DNA from: Cotesia glomerata
Taxonomy: Eukaryota > Arthropoda > Insecta > Hymenoptera > Braconidae
NCBI RefSeq assembly: GCF_020080835.1
Contig: NC_058165.1
Span: 8,407,771 to 8,471,770 of the forward strand
Direction of reading: 5' to 3'
DNA length: 64,000 nucleotides
Shown one piece after another: positions 1 to 12,231 of the stretch (positions within the stretch are counted from its first letter, which is position 1; the number at the start of each line of letters is the position of its first letter). The notes beneath the pieces were generated by a model that was not told where the DNA came from, made no database searches, and saw only the letters and a list, made by a program, of their open reading frames with translations. Both the position numbers and the translations under genes were made by a program.

Positions 1-991
1 GTTAAGTACATAAGATTTTCATAGTACTTAACACATTAATGCATATCAGTGTCCATAATCAGAATCGGTTTGATCTAAAAAAATTACAGTTCGACATTGA
101 AATATGACAGTGACAGAGCAAAAAGTAAAAGCCTATAATTACAATTAAAGTTTGAATTCTCTTTATAGAAAAATATTTATAATTGTTCGCCAAAAGTATA
201 ATTTCACTGGCAGTTAAATTCTCAGAATAAAATCCGGTTAATTTTCTAGACAAACTGTTCTCGGTATAACATAAACGATTTAATGCTTCTTGTTAAACTT
301 TGTTCGTATATATTTATTAAAATTACACGCCACGATTGTTGACATTCTTGGTGTGAATATTATTACTGCAATTACATTGGCTTTAATTAGCATACAAATA
401 ATAATAAAATTAAAACGGCTATAAATTTACTGAAAAATTTAATAGCTAAATAAATCGACAATTTAACAAATTCCAGGACTTTAATTGCGCTTAAGATAAT
501 TACTGACGGATATAAAAGTATCTCACGTACTCGATGTGGAATTTACTACTTGTAAAATTTACATTCCTTTTTTACTACATGGAATTATTCGTTAAATTGA
601 GACATTTATTTAGTTTTAAATGCGTCAATCGATTTAATTTTAAAAATTTCTCAATGACTGTAAATAAATAAATGGAGTAAAGAATCATCGAGTGTTTAAA
701 TAATGAATAGGTGATGTAAATCCATCCAGCGACCTATATTCTGCAAGATTAATAAGAGCAAGATGGCGTTTGAATAGTTGTACATATTAGAGTTTGCGTT
801 ATGAAGTGCTTATAGACCTATAAAACATTGTCTGTTACTGTGTTGTTCAGTGTTTAATATTATTAGTGTAGAGCAGAGCGTAGATCTATCAGTCATGCAA
901 AGAGAAGTAGAAAGAGAAATAGCACGTGGGTCTATATAGTACTATATACTATAATGCATTTACACTTATAACTATAGTAGTATTCGGTTTT
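1..991. other. AT-rich non-coding stretch
   Basis: No ORF with coding character, no repeat shared with the rest of the window and no RNA gene is visible. The 64-codon open frame on the minus strand at 59-253 is biased only by AT content. A short word AAGATGGCG near 762 resembles a YY1/Pho core but stands alone. Confidence 0.6.

Positions 992-1041
<50 letters not shown>
992..1041. repeat. (AGT)n microsatellite
   Basis: Uninterrupted trinucleotide array of about 16 units, followed by TATTAGTGGG. A likely length-polymorphic locus. Confidence 0.97.
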
Positions 1042-1047
<6 letters not shown>

Positions 1048-1317
1048 GGGTACCTTATCATGTATCGCACTTTATGAACCATAGTTCAATAAATAATCTA
1101 TGTAACATCGTCGTAGTTAAATATTAGCCACTGTTATTCACTGAGAATTATAGACAGCTTAACAACTACTAGAACAAATCGAATTAGGTTTACCCTACAT
1201 TTATAGTTATACAAATAAATGCTGCTGCTGCTACTGCTTTTAACTTATCTACTTGTTCAAGAATTTTCTAGAATTATGGATAAATATTTGATTTTTTGAA
1301 CTTATATCTTATTTGTT

Positions 1318-1318
<1 letters not shown>

Positions 1319-1360
<42 letters not shown>

Positions 1361-1361
1361 T
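1319..1361. repeat. (AAT)n microsatellite
   Basis: Perfect trinucleotide run of about 14 units within AT-rich DNA. Confidence 0.97.
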
Positions 1362-4325
1362 TCTTTTTGTTTTGAAGTAATTCGTAAGAAACAAAGAAAT
1401 GGTTGCTTGAAATTTTTTTAAAATTAATTTTGAAGAATTTTTTTTACTATTAATCCGCAAAATTATAATGATTTTTTCTAAAATTAAATTTTTTCACATT
1501 TTATGCTATTGATTTTAAAAATAATAACAATTAAAATTTTTCTAAACAATTTTGACTAATTCAAAAAATTTATATCATTTTTGTTTATAAAAAAATTTTG
1601 ATCGAGAATTTTGTTGAAAATATTGAGAAAACTAACTCAAACATTTTTTTTCTGAAATTTGCTCATTATAATTTGGATTTTATTGTTATTATCGTTTTTT
1701 CAGAATTTTGTTAAATTACGTTAAAACTTCGAAATCAAACAAAAAATTCTTAAAATGAAAATTTTACTTGGAAAAAAATTCTCTAAATCTTGATTATATA
1801 AATTATGATAAATAAAAAACGGAAAAAATTTATAATTTCAACAAGCTATTGAACTATTATAAAAAATAGAAAATAAAAAAAATGATGAAATATTATTTTA
1901 AAATAACAACCTGTTTATAAACTACTTTCCCCTCGCTGATATAAAGGACTAAGAAAAGTATAGAGGAAATAATGATACACGCAGTAGCACGTTATCCTGT
2001 TATATGAATTATTAAAAAATATTAACTAGTTGACTAAAAATAAAAAAGTACCAAAAATTTTTTTTCTGTCAATAAAAAAATAACGTACATGAGATTAAAT
2101 GTGTACTGAAACCTTATTAATTTTTTAAGTGCAAATGCACTGACCTATTCGTGAAATCGAGAGATAAAATATTTTTTTAACAATATCAAAGTAATAATAA
2201 TCAAAATAAAGATGAAAACAAATATTAATATTAATATTAATAAGTAAAATATTAAATAAGTGTATTTTATTATCGTTGACCTTTCAAATAACAGTTAATC
2301 TAGAATACAAAGGTCTCGTATTACACAATAATAAACGTCTTACAAACTTTCAACTTTTTAAACTTTCTTATAACAAAACAAAGTTATTATTTTTAGTTAA
2401 TTAAATACCAAACTTTGCGAGGTAACTCTGCGTGGAAGATTATTTAATTAACTCTTTTAGGAAAATAATTAAATATTAAATTCGATCCGAGCTTCGAGAA
2501 TTTTTTTTTATTTATTCAAATTAAGGTATTAAATAACAAAATAGCATTAACAATTTAAACAAGAGGCGCGCGCGCGATAATTAATCACCAGGATTTAACT
2601 CAGGCACTTAAGACATTCTTGTATTGTTAAATTCATATATAGCCGCGAATATGAAGCGTATAGAGAATTGTGTTGAGCACGTGGGAACATGAATATATAT
2701 TTGTGTACGTGGATGCTAGGTATGCACGAACAATTGCGTCATATATTGATGCTGATTGAATCACTCAAGATGCACCTGTTCTCTTCCCACATCATTTTTC
2801 AGCGTGAATAATAACAAAAAAAAAAAAAAAAAACAAGTAAATAAATAAATTACATTACTCATACTCGTACCAACTTGTAAACACGTTTATTCAATTTATT
2901 TCTTTGACATCGCATCAACTTAGCGATTTATTTACTCTGAATTTATTTTGTTTAATTTTATTATTTATAATCTCCATCAAAAAAATTTTATTTATCAATT
3001 TTTTTTTAATATAGAGTTTTAATTTTTCTTTTTAAAGTTGGCAACGCGAAATTTTTTGCACTTTAACTAGGCGTGGAAATATTAAAATCTTTATCATTGA
3101 AATTTTATTCGGTAAGACGCTGAAAAAAGGTGCTTAATTTTGAAGAAAAATATTCTCTAAGAAATTTCATTTAAAAATAGAATCAAGAGTTTGCCTAATT
3201 TTTGTTGGTAAAATTATTTAAAAAAAAAAATAAATTGGTTCTATATACTTTGGTTAGATTTTTCTGGTAGCGATTTAATTTAAGTATTTAATTTAATAAA
3301 AAGTACTGACTAATTTCATGTTATTTAGATTACGTTTCGATGAAATTTGATAACTTTGCATGAAAACTAGTTAAATTTTAAAAGTAAAGGAGATTTAAGA
3401 CAAAAAATCTTTGATTTAAGATTTAAGGATCTCTTAAAAACAATTGTTTTTTGGATATACAATATTTCTTTCAAATCAACTAGTTACTTATTTCAATGAA
3501 AAAAAAAAAAAAAAAATATCTGACACTTTTTATGAAGTTGTTTATTCAAATTAAACAGTAAAAATATTTTATAAATAATTTGAATATTAATAATTTAAAT
3601 TTCCCTTTAACGCCGAGTCAACAAGAGTTGGCCTGAGTTAACAGAAGCAATATTTATAATTTATGTCAATTATCGTGATGTAAGCGTTTTGCGCTTGGTA
3701 ATAAAATTATAACAATAAACGTTAAAATAAAAAATAATAAAAGTCGCGAAAATTTGTTAGAGTTTGGTGTTTTCTATTAGAAAAAGTATTTACGTCAGTG
3801 AATAACAAGCAAAGCGAGATTGAGAGTAAATGAAGCAGATTGAGGGTTGAGGGCGTCTGAATAATGATAAAAATCACGGAATGACAGGGCAATGGCAGTG
3901 AGCTGTAATTATTACAGTCTCGAAATATAATCCAGTGTAATGTAAGTTTACAAGGAGAGAAAATTAAAGGGATTTTTACTATTTAACTGTCGTAGTTTTT
4001 ATTAAATAAAATAGTAACGATGGAATATACTTCTCATTTAATAATTTTACGATCTACTGCCGTGAATTTTATTTAAGAAATAATTATAGTAAGAGCCTTA
4101 AAAAGTCCAATACTTTTAGAGCTAATGATACAAGACGTATTAGTAAACGTTACAATTCAACTATATCGTAAAAATAGACAGTCAGTTTTTTTAAGAAGGG
4201 CTTGCACTTTTTTCTCTCTTGCCCTCTATTGGTCAAACGGAAGTATCTCTGTCATACTTGTACAACAAATGGAATCTTAAAAACCATTTTATACATAAAT
4301 AAATGAAAATTTTCAAAAAAAAAGC
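1362..4325. other. AT-rich non-coding stretch with one GC-richer island
   Basis: Mostly A/T homopolymer-rich sequence with no supported gene. A poly-A run lies at about 2816-2833. The part from about 2565 to 2790 is less AT-rich: it holds an alternating GC tract near 2567-2576 and a CACGTG E-box near 2680, and could be regulatory, but nothing else supports that. Confidence 0.5.
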
Positions 4326-4372
4326 GCTTTGCTCTTCGATAGATAATTAAATTATCTATCAAAGAGCGAAAC
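4326..4372. repeat. short perfect-loop palindrome
   Basis: Arms of 22 nt at 4326-4347 and 4351-4372 pair with three mismatches around a 3-nt loop (TAA). The core word is ATAGATAAT. No flanking duplication is evident, so it may be a hairpin remnant of a MITE or a chance cruciform. Confidence 0.75.
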
Positions 4373-4444
4373 ATTTTTTTCGAAGTTATATCTTATACAT
4401 GAACAAAACTGTTTGAAAATTAACTATCAACAGCTCTTAAAAGA

Positions 4445-4591
4445 AATTTTAGGGAAAAAGAAGGATAGGAAGTTGGACTCATTGGTAACTTTGCAGTAAC
4501 CGAAAAATGAAATAGGAAATTTCGACCGGGAATCGAACCCAGAACTCTCAGTTGTTAGCCTGAGACTTTCTCTCTACGCTATCCGAGGTAA
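4445..4591 (-). mobile_element. tRNA-derived SINE, copy 1
   Basis: Read on the minus strand, the first 70 nt look like a tRNA: an A-box-like TAGCGTAGAG near the start, an anticodon-like stem CTCAG/CTGAG with an 8-nt loop, and a perfect Pol III B box GGTTCGATTCC (complement of 4529-4539). The body follows with TTTTTCGGTTACTG, a word shared in similar form with copies near 24.5 kb and 63.2 kb. The 8-nt anticodon loop and shared body argue for a SINE head, not a functional tRNA. Confidence 0.7.
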
Positions 4592-5066
4592 ACTACTACA
4601 AATATCCTTCAGCACTTACATAAACTCGGAGTCTAGCATTGTGCACGGCCAACACTCACACTAATGTAGAAATATTACAATTAAACTATCGTAAAATTTG
4701 TTACTTCTATTGGAAAGATACAGATGTGTAGGGTAGCTAAAAATAGCTAGTAAAAATGAATAAATGAAATAATAAAAAAGCATAAGTGTGTATTGAGATC
4801 TTTAGCCTTTATTTCATTTAGATTTCATAGTCGATAGGGTATAATAACGGAGAAGTGGGAAACCATCTAAAGACATTAGATAGATAGATCTACAGGAAAT
4901 ACTACGGCCTTGTTAAGGTGAACACTTATAGGCTTCGTGACGACGTAAATAAAATCTATATTGTTAAATCTACGTCTTTGCTTTTTTTTTTAATATTATT
5001 TATGAGGAAGGTTAGTTTTATGACAATGATTTGCTTTTATGAAAATATAATTACTATAAAATTTTC

Positions 5067-5134
<68 letters not shown>
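5067..5134. repeat. (AAT)n microsatellite
   Basis: Perfect array of about 22 units. Confidence 0.97.
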
Positions 5135-5149
5135 CAAATATAAATTGCA

Positions 5150-5345
5150 TACGTCTATAGAACTTAAAATTCATTTTAAAATAAATACCTATATACGTGT
5201 CTTTAAAATATTAAGCCGCGAAAAAGCGCGAGATATCCGCAAAATGAAAAAAAAACTTGAGTATAATGATTAAAAAAAAAACTTTTTATAATTTTATGGT
5301 TATGGTATCAATACGGAGTACTTTTTGATATGTTTTGAATAATAA
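5150..5345 (+). repeat. dispersed repeat flanking U copy 1
   Basis: About 190 bp that recurs at 12232-12412. Shared words in the same order include AAGCCGCGAAAAA, TTATGGTTATGGTATCAAT (here) and TTATTGTTATGATATCAAT (there). It lies outside the U element on its left side here and on its right side at 12.3 kb, so it is either an independent old repeat or part of a segmental duplication. Confidence 0.6.
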
Positions 5346-5699
5346 TAATAGTACTTATAATAATAAAATAAGAATTTTATAAAATCAATTTGAGAACAAA
5401 TATTTCTTTGGAAGTAAAATTGTTTGAATTTAAACTTATTGCCAAAAAAATCAAATAATTATAATTAAAATAAATTTAAAAATTCTGGCTTCGTTATAAT
5501 TATCGATAAAAATGTACTTCTGATAAGATTTTCAACAACAAACAAAACATTAACGATTACTATGATCCCATACAGGAAGCCCCAGAGTTGAACGACGGGG
5601 CCATGCCTGGGACATGATTGGGAAGCCCATCTTGGCAAACCTATATTGTCCCATGCCCGGGCCATAACTGGGCAATCAGCCTTGGCCATTCCAATGATT

Positions 5700-6330
5700 A
5701 CCCAGGCTTGGGCCAAGACTGAATAACCTAGCCTTGGCCAAGCCTAGAGTTACCCTTACTTGGGCCAAGTTTGTGTAACCTAACCTCGGCCGTTGGATGG
5801 TAACCTTAACATGGGCCAAGGCTGGATAACCTAGCCTTGGCCCAGCCTAGAGTCACCCTAACTTGGGCCAAGTTTGTGTAATCTAACCTCGGCCGTTGGA
5901 TGGTAGCCCTAACATGGGCCAAGACTGAATGACCTAGCCTTGGCCAATGAATGGTAACCCTAACTTGGGCCAAGATTGTGTAACCTAACCTCGGCCGTTG
6001 GATGGTAACCCTAACATGGGCCAAGACTGAATAACCTAGCCTTGGCCAAGCCTAGAGTCACCCTAACTTGGGCCAGGACTGGGCAATCTAGCCTTGGTCA
6101 ACCCAATGATTACCCGAGCTTGGACTAGAACTGGGTCCCCCAGCCATGGCCATTCAATGGCGATCCAGACTTGGGCCAGGACTGAGCAACCTAGCTTTGG
6201 CTGACTCAATGATTACCCGAGCGTTAGCCAAGACTGGGATGCCTAGCCTTGGCCGTTGAATGGCAACCCAGACTTGAGCCAGAATTGGGCAACCTAACTT
6301 TGGCCATTCAATGGGAAATCCAAATTTAAT
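5700..6330 (+). repeat. satellite array of about 103-bp units inside U copy 1
   Basis: Units combine two related halves of about 51 bp, each with a GGCCAAG or CCTTGGCC core, such as AACATGGGCCAAGACTG and TAGCCTTGGCCAAGCC. The halves are near-palindromic, so arrays can form cruciforms. GC content is far above the surroundings. Apparent ORFs across the array with repeated HxVLAHVRVTIQRPRLG-like peptides are products of the tandem repeat. Confidence 0.85.
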
Positions 6331-6701
6331 TAATCATTAAGTAATAGAATTTGGAACAGTAAATATTTATTACTTAACGAATATTTGATAGCAAATGCTA
6401 AAATTGAAAATTTATTATTTCAACAAAACAATTGTATATCGTCAAAATTGATACGGTCTTAAAAAAAAATTAAAATATTATAATATGATATTAAAAATAT
6501 ACAGAACGATTTAAAAAATCTAAAGTTAATGTAAGAACTTGACTTTTGCTTTTTGTTTTAAATTAATAAACATTTGTAAAAAATAGATAATTTTCATCAA
6601 AACACAATATTAAATAACATAAATTATATAAATAATAAACCGTCACACTCTGTCACCATATAGATTTAGCTTATATGAATGATGAGATGTGCGTTAACTT
6701 A

Positions 6702-6771
6702 TCGGTCGTACGGCGTAGGGGTTAGTAGTCGGTCTGGCAAGCACGCGGCTCGGGTTTGAATCTCGGTTAGG
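6702..6771 (+). mobile_element. tRNA-like internal Pol III promoter of U copy 1
   Basis: An A-box-like GGCGTAGGGGTTAG (6712-6725) is followed 28 nt later by a B-box-like GGTTTGAATCT (6753-6763) with a one-base change from GGTTCGAATCT in copy 2. The anticodon arm does not pair, so this is not a tRNA gene. It is conserved in all three U copies. Confidence 0.7.
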
Positions 6772-7121
6772 GTAAATGCGATTTTCATTTTATTTCTATA
6801 ATTAGCGAAAGTTAGGTCTAAATTAAGAGTTAAGCCGTCTAAACTTGCGTTAGCTCTACATTAAAATTGAAATAAATTATTGACAATTAAAAAATTCCTT
6901 TTTATAATTTCAACTAACAACTACTCATTTTATACAAAATAATTTAACCGTTTCGTAGAATTTTACTATTTTATTTCAGAGAATTCAATTTATTCGAAAT
7001 TGGGTTCTTAATACTAATTTGGTTTCACATTAAACAATTAAATTCTAAATATATTTTGTAATCTACTTTTTTTAGTAAATTCTATAGTGGTGAATAAGCC
7101 TGGGCTTGCTTTGGCTTAAAA

Positions 7122-7240
7122 ACTTGGGCCAGTCTTGGTTAACATACTTGGGCCAGTCTTGGTTAACAATCTTGGGCCAGTCTTGGTTATCATGCTTGGG
7201 CCAGTTTAGGCAACCAAGCTTGGCACCCTGTTATCACTCC
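7122..7240 (+). repeat. 24-bp tandem repeat near the right end of U copy 1
   Basis: About four units of the type CTTGGGCCAGTCTTGGTTAA. The unit shares the GGGCCA core with the left array but has its own period. Confidence 0.85.
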
Positions 7241-7351
7241 AGACTTCTACCAAGGCTGGGCCAAAGCGGGTTTACCAGCATGGGCCAGAGATAGACAGCA
7301 TTGCGCCAAGCACGGCCCATATCTGGCCCCATCGTATTGTCCTGTATAGGG

Positions 7352-8430
7352 AATCCATAAGTTATGTAAATATTTTAATAAATTATTTTAATTTCCATCC
7401 ATCAGCTCTGTTAATTCAGCAATGATTCATGAATTATAAATTATTTCACTTGTATAATCACGATTAAATGTATCGACAATTTACAATGTCAACTTGAATT
7501 TATTTCTTTTTAAACTAATCGAAATCGAAAAATTTGTTTGTTAATAAAAAAAATTCAATCATAAAAATTTCGACGCTCCAGACCTATTATTAGATTTTAC
7601 TAGTAAATATATGAAAAGGAGTGCGGGGTCATGATGACTAGAAAAAAGTCCGCCTACATCAATTCTATACTACTTCCTTTTACTTTCAAAATTTTCTGTT
7701 CTGTATCAATTTATTACTGAAATAGATAAAAGTCTGTTATCATGAATCATTAGTATGGAATTAACAAAATGTTAATCGAAAATGAAATGTTCCACAGTAG
7801 ATGCCAGAAAATTATGATAAACAGTAAATAATCTCTTAATAATAGATTAAAAAGTGAGTAGATATTTATGAGCAGAGCATTAGCCGTTGTATGACCTCTT
7901 TAAACACGCACGTTATATTTCACAAGTGCGTCATCATATTATATCATTTGTATCTTCACTTCTATTCTATGAAACCCAATTTGATCGGGCATGAATGAAC
8001 AATGCGGTCACTACGCGTTACTCGATCTGTTTGACCTTAATTATTTGTTATCATTATCATTATTCATTATTATATTATGTACAACTATGTGTACTGGCAA
8101 ATTATTTCACTCAATAATGAACTTGTCATTATCAGTGAGTACTCGGTTCCAACAACCTGACAACAACCGACAAGTTCATTGAATTGTTCATGCTGTAATA
8201 CGAAGCAAAATCTAAATTGAGAAATTATGTGCTGTTTATAAGCAAGCTTTATCTCTGAGAAAAATAAATAGGTTAAATAATATTATACATGTAAATATGT
8301 ATTATTTTTATGCTTCACTTTATTTAATTCTCATTCTATTATCTTACTCCTTGTAAACATATTTGCTTTATTTGTTATTATTAACAGAGCAATAATTTGT
8401 TCTCTTTTTATTTTCTTTTGGCTGTAGAAT
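7352..8430. other. AT-rich non-coding stretch
   Basis: No supported gene. The 63-codon frame at 7991-8182 has no recognisable domain. The stretch 7860-8200 is a little less AT-rich and includes the inverted repeat listed separately. Confidence 0.5.
8116..8180. repeat. 12-bp perfect inverted repeat
   Basis: AATGAACTTGTC at 8116-8127 and GACAAGTTCATT at 8169-8180, separated by 41 nt. It could form a stem-loop, but the loop shows no further pairing. Confidence 0.8.
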
Positions 8431-8439
8431 CCTAAAGAC

Positions 8440-8935
8440 AAGATAATATATTGAAAAATTGATGAAAACTTTTTTCGTAGAGAATCGAATTTTCTACAAA
8501 AAAGGTCTCTTAGAATTTTCTCATATTTTTTATATTTAGCCTAGAATTTCGGTTTTAAACTTCTCTAAATACGTGGTGTAATCGAATACTTTTAAGGTTG
8601 AATTTTCGATTGATTTTCTGAGCAAAGGATAAGAGATATAGGAAAATTGATAAGAAACTTTTTTTGTCGAGGATTAAATTTCCTACAAGAAAGGTTTTGG
8701 AGAATTTTTTATATTTAGCCCAGAATTTTTATTTTAAATCTATCTAAACACTTGATGTAATCAAATAATTTTAGAGCCGAATTTTGGATTGATTTTTGAA
8801 AATAAAGATAAGAGATATATGAAAATTGTAAGGACTTGTTTGGTAGAAAATTTAATATCCTGCAAAAAAATTTCTTATAATTTTTTCGTATTTTCGATGT
8901 TTAACCTAAAGTTAAATTTTAAGTGAAGAACTTGA
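8440..8935 (+). repeat. degenerate tandem repeat, units of about 180-190 bp
   Basis: Two full and one partial unit start near 8451, 8640 and 8819. Each has AAAATTGAT(A)AG...ACTTTTTT(T)GT, then a TTTCCTAC-like word, then TATTTAGCC(T/C)AGAATTT, and AAGATAAGAGATAT at the unit junctions. Divergence between units is substantial, so the array is old. Confidence 0.8.
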
Positions 8936-9174
8936 ATTAAAATAAATTTCATCAGGGAAAAATAAACGAACAGATTGTAGTTTGATTAAAAATGGCGCCT
9001 GTAGACGGTTTAAGACTTTTGAAATTAAATAATAGCAGCTCAATGAACCGCGAAGTTAAATTGTACGCGCAAGATAATCTGATATACAAGAATATATAAT
9101 ATGTTAGACTGTTGCATAGATTTACGTAACGGCGATACGAGAAACGTGCGTATCTCAAACATTACAAATAAGTA

Positions 9175-9175
9175 C

Positions 9176-9228
<53 letters not shown>
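9175..9228. repeat. (AT)n microsatellite
   Basis: About 27 dinucleotide units with one early CAT interruption. Confidence 0.95.
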
Positions 9229-9229
<1 letters not shown>

Positions 9230-9752
9230 AAATTAAAAATGTCTAAGTACAAATAAGGTGATGACATTTACAAAGAATTTATTTTTATGAATAAAGATTT
9301 ATCGTGTTAGAAATTAAAATTTTTAATTTCGTTATAATTTTATTCAATAGAAAGGAACTTTCAATTTTTGTTTAATCATAAATGTCAGGTAATTAATAAA
9401 AAAAAAGTTCTTCATAGACAACAATTAATAAAATTTTATCTTGTAATAAATTATTGGGTTTCTTTTTATGACAAAAAAAAATTAATACAGGTTTTTTTAC
9501 CGTGTACCAGCTGATAAATTTTTTTAATAGTCGTGACAAAGAATATACTTGAATTTGCTTACAAAATTTAATGATAAAAAATTATAAAATGATCATTTAA
9601 CAACAGAGTTTAAAAGTATCATCTAAGAAGACAATAACAATAAAATTTATTTTTAAAAATAAGGTAGTTTGTTTTTTAAACCATTATTTTTTATTACGCA
9701 AATATTCTTCTTTAAAATAGATAATTGATTGTGTAAAAAAAGTCTTTATCAT
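9229..9752. other. AT-rich non-coding stretch
   Basis: Homopolymer-rich sequence. No repeat, gene or RNA signal was found. Confidence 0.5.
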
Positions 9753-9889
9753 CCCATACAGGAAGCCCCAAAGTTGAACGACGGGGCCATGCCTGGGACA
9801 TTATTGGGAAGCCCATCTTGGCAAACCTATATTGTCCCATGCCCGGGCCATAACTGGGCAATCAGCCGTGGCCATTCCAGTGATTACCC

Positions 9890-10640
9890 AGGTTTGGGCC
9901 AAGACTGAATAACCTAGCCTTGGCCGAGCCTAGCGTCACTCTACCTTAGGCCAAGTTTGAGTAACCTAACCTTGGCCGTTGGATGGTAACCCTAACATGA
10001 GGCAAGACTGGATAACCTAGCCTTGGCCGAGCCTAGCGTCACCCTAACTTTGGCCAAGTTTGCATAACCTAACCTCGGCCGTTGGATGGTAACCCTAACA
10101 TGGGCCAAGACTGGATAACCTAGCCTTGGCCAAGCCTACAGTCACCCTAACTTGGGCCAAGTTTGTGTAATCTAACCTCGGCCGTTGGATGGTAGCCCTA
10201 ACATGGGCCAAGACTAAATGACCTAGCCTTGGCCAATGAATGATAACCCTAACTTGGGCCAAGATTGTGTAACCTAACCTCGGCCGTTGGATGGTAACCC
10301 TAACATGGGCCAAGACTAAATGACATAGCTTTGGCCAATGAATGGTAACCCTAACTTGGGCCAAGATTGTGTAACCTAACCTCGGCCGTTGGATGGTAAC
10401 CCTAACATGGGCCTCGACTGAATAACCCAGTTTTGGCCAAACCTAGAGACACCTTAACTTGGGTTTTGAAGTCTTTATATTCACGTGACATTGTGATATG
10501 GCGACCCAGACTTGGGCCAGGACTGGGAAACCTATCTTTGGCCGACGCAATGATCACCCGAGCGTTAGCCAAGACTGGGAAGCCTAGCCTTGGCTTTCGA
10601 ATGGAAACCCAGACTTGAGCCAGAATTGAGCAACCTAACT
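9890..10640 (+). repeat. satellite array of about 103-bp units inside U copy 2
   Basis: Six to seven units of the same GGCCAAG/CCTTGGCC composite as copy 1. Adjacent units at 10088-10300 are nearly identical, indicating local unit expansion after the two U copies separated. Confidence 0.85.
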
Positions 10641-11087
10641 TTGGTCATTTAATAGAAAATCCAAACTTAATTAATCATTAAATAACAGAATTTGGAACAG
10701 TAAATATTTATTGCTTAACGAATATTTGATAGCAAATGCTGAAATTGAAAATTTATTTTTTAAACAAAACAATTGTGTATCGTCAAAATTGATATGGTCT
10801 TAAAAAAATTAAAATATAATAATTTACAGTTGAATTTTTAATATTAATAATTTTAAACATTAAAATTTATAATATGATATTAAAAATATACAGAATGATT
10901 TACAAAGTCTAAAGTAATATAAGAATTTGACTTTTGATTTTTTTTAATTACTAAACATTTGTAAAAAATAGATAATTTTCATCAAAACACAATATTAAAT
11001 AACATAAATTATATAAATAATAAACCATCACACTCCGTCACCATATAGATTTAGTTCATATGAATGATGAGATATACATCAATTTAT

Positions 11088-11156
11088 CGGTCGTACGGCA
11101 TAGGGGTTAGTTATCGGTCTGGCAAGCGCACGGCTCGGGTTCGAATCTCAGTTAGG
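11088..11156 (+). mobile_element. tRNA-like internal Pol III promoter of U copy 2
   Basis: Contains an A-box-like GGCATAGGGGTTAG and an intact B box GGTTCGAATCT at 11138-11148. Sequence between boxes matches copy 1 closely. No cloverleaf anticodon arm forms. Confidence 0.7.
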
Positions 11157-11712
11157 TCAAATGCGAATTTCACTTTATTTCTCTAATTAGCGAAAGTTAA
11201 GTCTAAATTAAGAGTTAAGTCGTCTAAACTTGCGTTAGCTCTACATCAAAATTAAAATAAATCAATGACAATTAAAAATTTCCTTTTTTATCATTTCAAC
11301 TAAAAACTACTCATTTTATACAAAATAATTTAACCGTTTCGTAGAATTTTACTATTTTATTTCAGAGAATTTAATTTATTCGAAATTGGGTTCTTAATAC
11401 TAATTTGGTTTAATATTAAACAATTAGATTCTAAATATATTTTATAATCTACTTCTTTTAGTAAATTCTATTGTGGTAAATAAGCCGAGGCTTGCTTTGG
11501 CTTAAAAACTTGGGCCAGTCTTGGTTAACAATCTTGGGCCAGTCTTGGTTATCATGCTTGGGCCAGTCTTGGCAACCAAGCTTGGCACCCTGTTATCACT
11601 CCAGACTTCTACCAAGGCTGGGCCAAAGTGGGTTTACAAGCATTGGCCAGAGATAGACAGCATTGCGCCAAGTGTGGCCCATATCTGGCCCCGTCGTATT
11701 TTCCTGTATGGG

Positions 11713-12231
11713 ATTGACATTAAGTGGTCGCCATATTTAGAGCACAAGTTAAGATTAATTACATTGCTTCCATAGACGGTTGGCAAACTTCGAGCCTAAC
11801 AAAATGCTTTATTTGTCAACCGAAAAATAATTCATTAACATATTACATATTACTAAAGACCTGCACTGTCTTTTTATTTCGTTTTAATTTATTTTATTTT
11901 ACTCTATTTAACCTTGCGTCTCTTAAGTAAATGCACTATTTTAAATAGTTCAACTAAAAAATATAATTATCATAAAAACCACATTTGATTATTTTATCAC
12001 TGCGTCCGGTTGACTTGCTCTATTTACATTTTTTACAGTATTCAATGCAACCATTTATCTATTTTTAGTAGCAAGAAATTTTTATATACTTTTATTTTTT
12101 TATACATCAAGTCATTGATTCGCATTTTTTCAATGTGATAAAATTTAGAAATTACGAATGACCCTAAAAATTTTTTTTTATATTTATAATAATAATAATA
12201 AGGATAATACAATGTGAATTTCATGAGCTTA
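11713..12231. other. AT-rich non-coding stretch
   Basis: No gene supported. Short frames at 11521-11930 span the end of U and are not coding-like. A small AAT run lies near 12187. Confidence 0.5.

Larger units (their letters stand above)
5567..7351 (+). mobile_element. composite satellite-bearing TIR element U, copy 1
   Basis: The left end CCCATACAGGAAG and the right end CCTGTATAGGG are inverted repeats; a second inverted block (GACGGGGCCA on the left, TGGCCCCATC on the right) follows a few bases inside. From left to right it holds a satellite array (5700-6330), an AT-rich middle, a tRNA-like promoter (6702-6771), more AT-rich sequence, and a short second array (7122-7240). It is about 90 percent alike to the copy at 9.75 kb by eye. 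No ORF of transposase character is visible, so it is non-autonomous. Class is uncertain. Confidence 0.8.
9753..11712 (+). mobile_element. composite satellite-bearing TIR element U, copy 2
   Basis: The ends CCCATACAGGAA and TTCCTGTATGGG are a perfect 12-bp inverted pair, followed inside by GACGGGGCCA on the left and TGGCCCCGTC on the right. Layout matches copy 1: satellite array 9890-10640, AT-rich middle, tRNA-like segment 11088-11156, and a short 24-bp array at about 11510-11580. The array is longer here than in copy 1. The flanks carry at most AT on both sides, so target duplication cannot be settled. Confidence 0.85.

Noticed and set aside
5740..6040. Telomere-like CCTAACC words (insect TTAGG type)
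   Set aside because: They occur once or twice per 103-bp unit and never as a pure pentamer array.
6702..6771. tRNA gene in U
   Set aside because: A and B boxes are present, but no anticodon or acceptor stem forms and the segment is repeated inside a TE.
7122..7240. CRISPR-like regular repeats
   Set aside because: The 24-bp units are directly adjacent without unique spacers, and the sequence is eukaryotic.
5806..10364. Frames with repeated HVRVTIQRPRLG-like peptides
   Set aside because: They follow the 103-bp satellite unit of U and vary in register between copies. No start or domain supports a protein.
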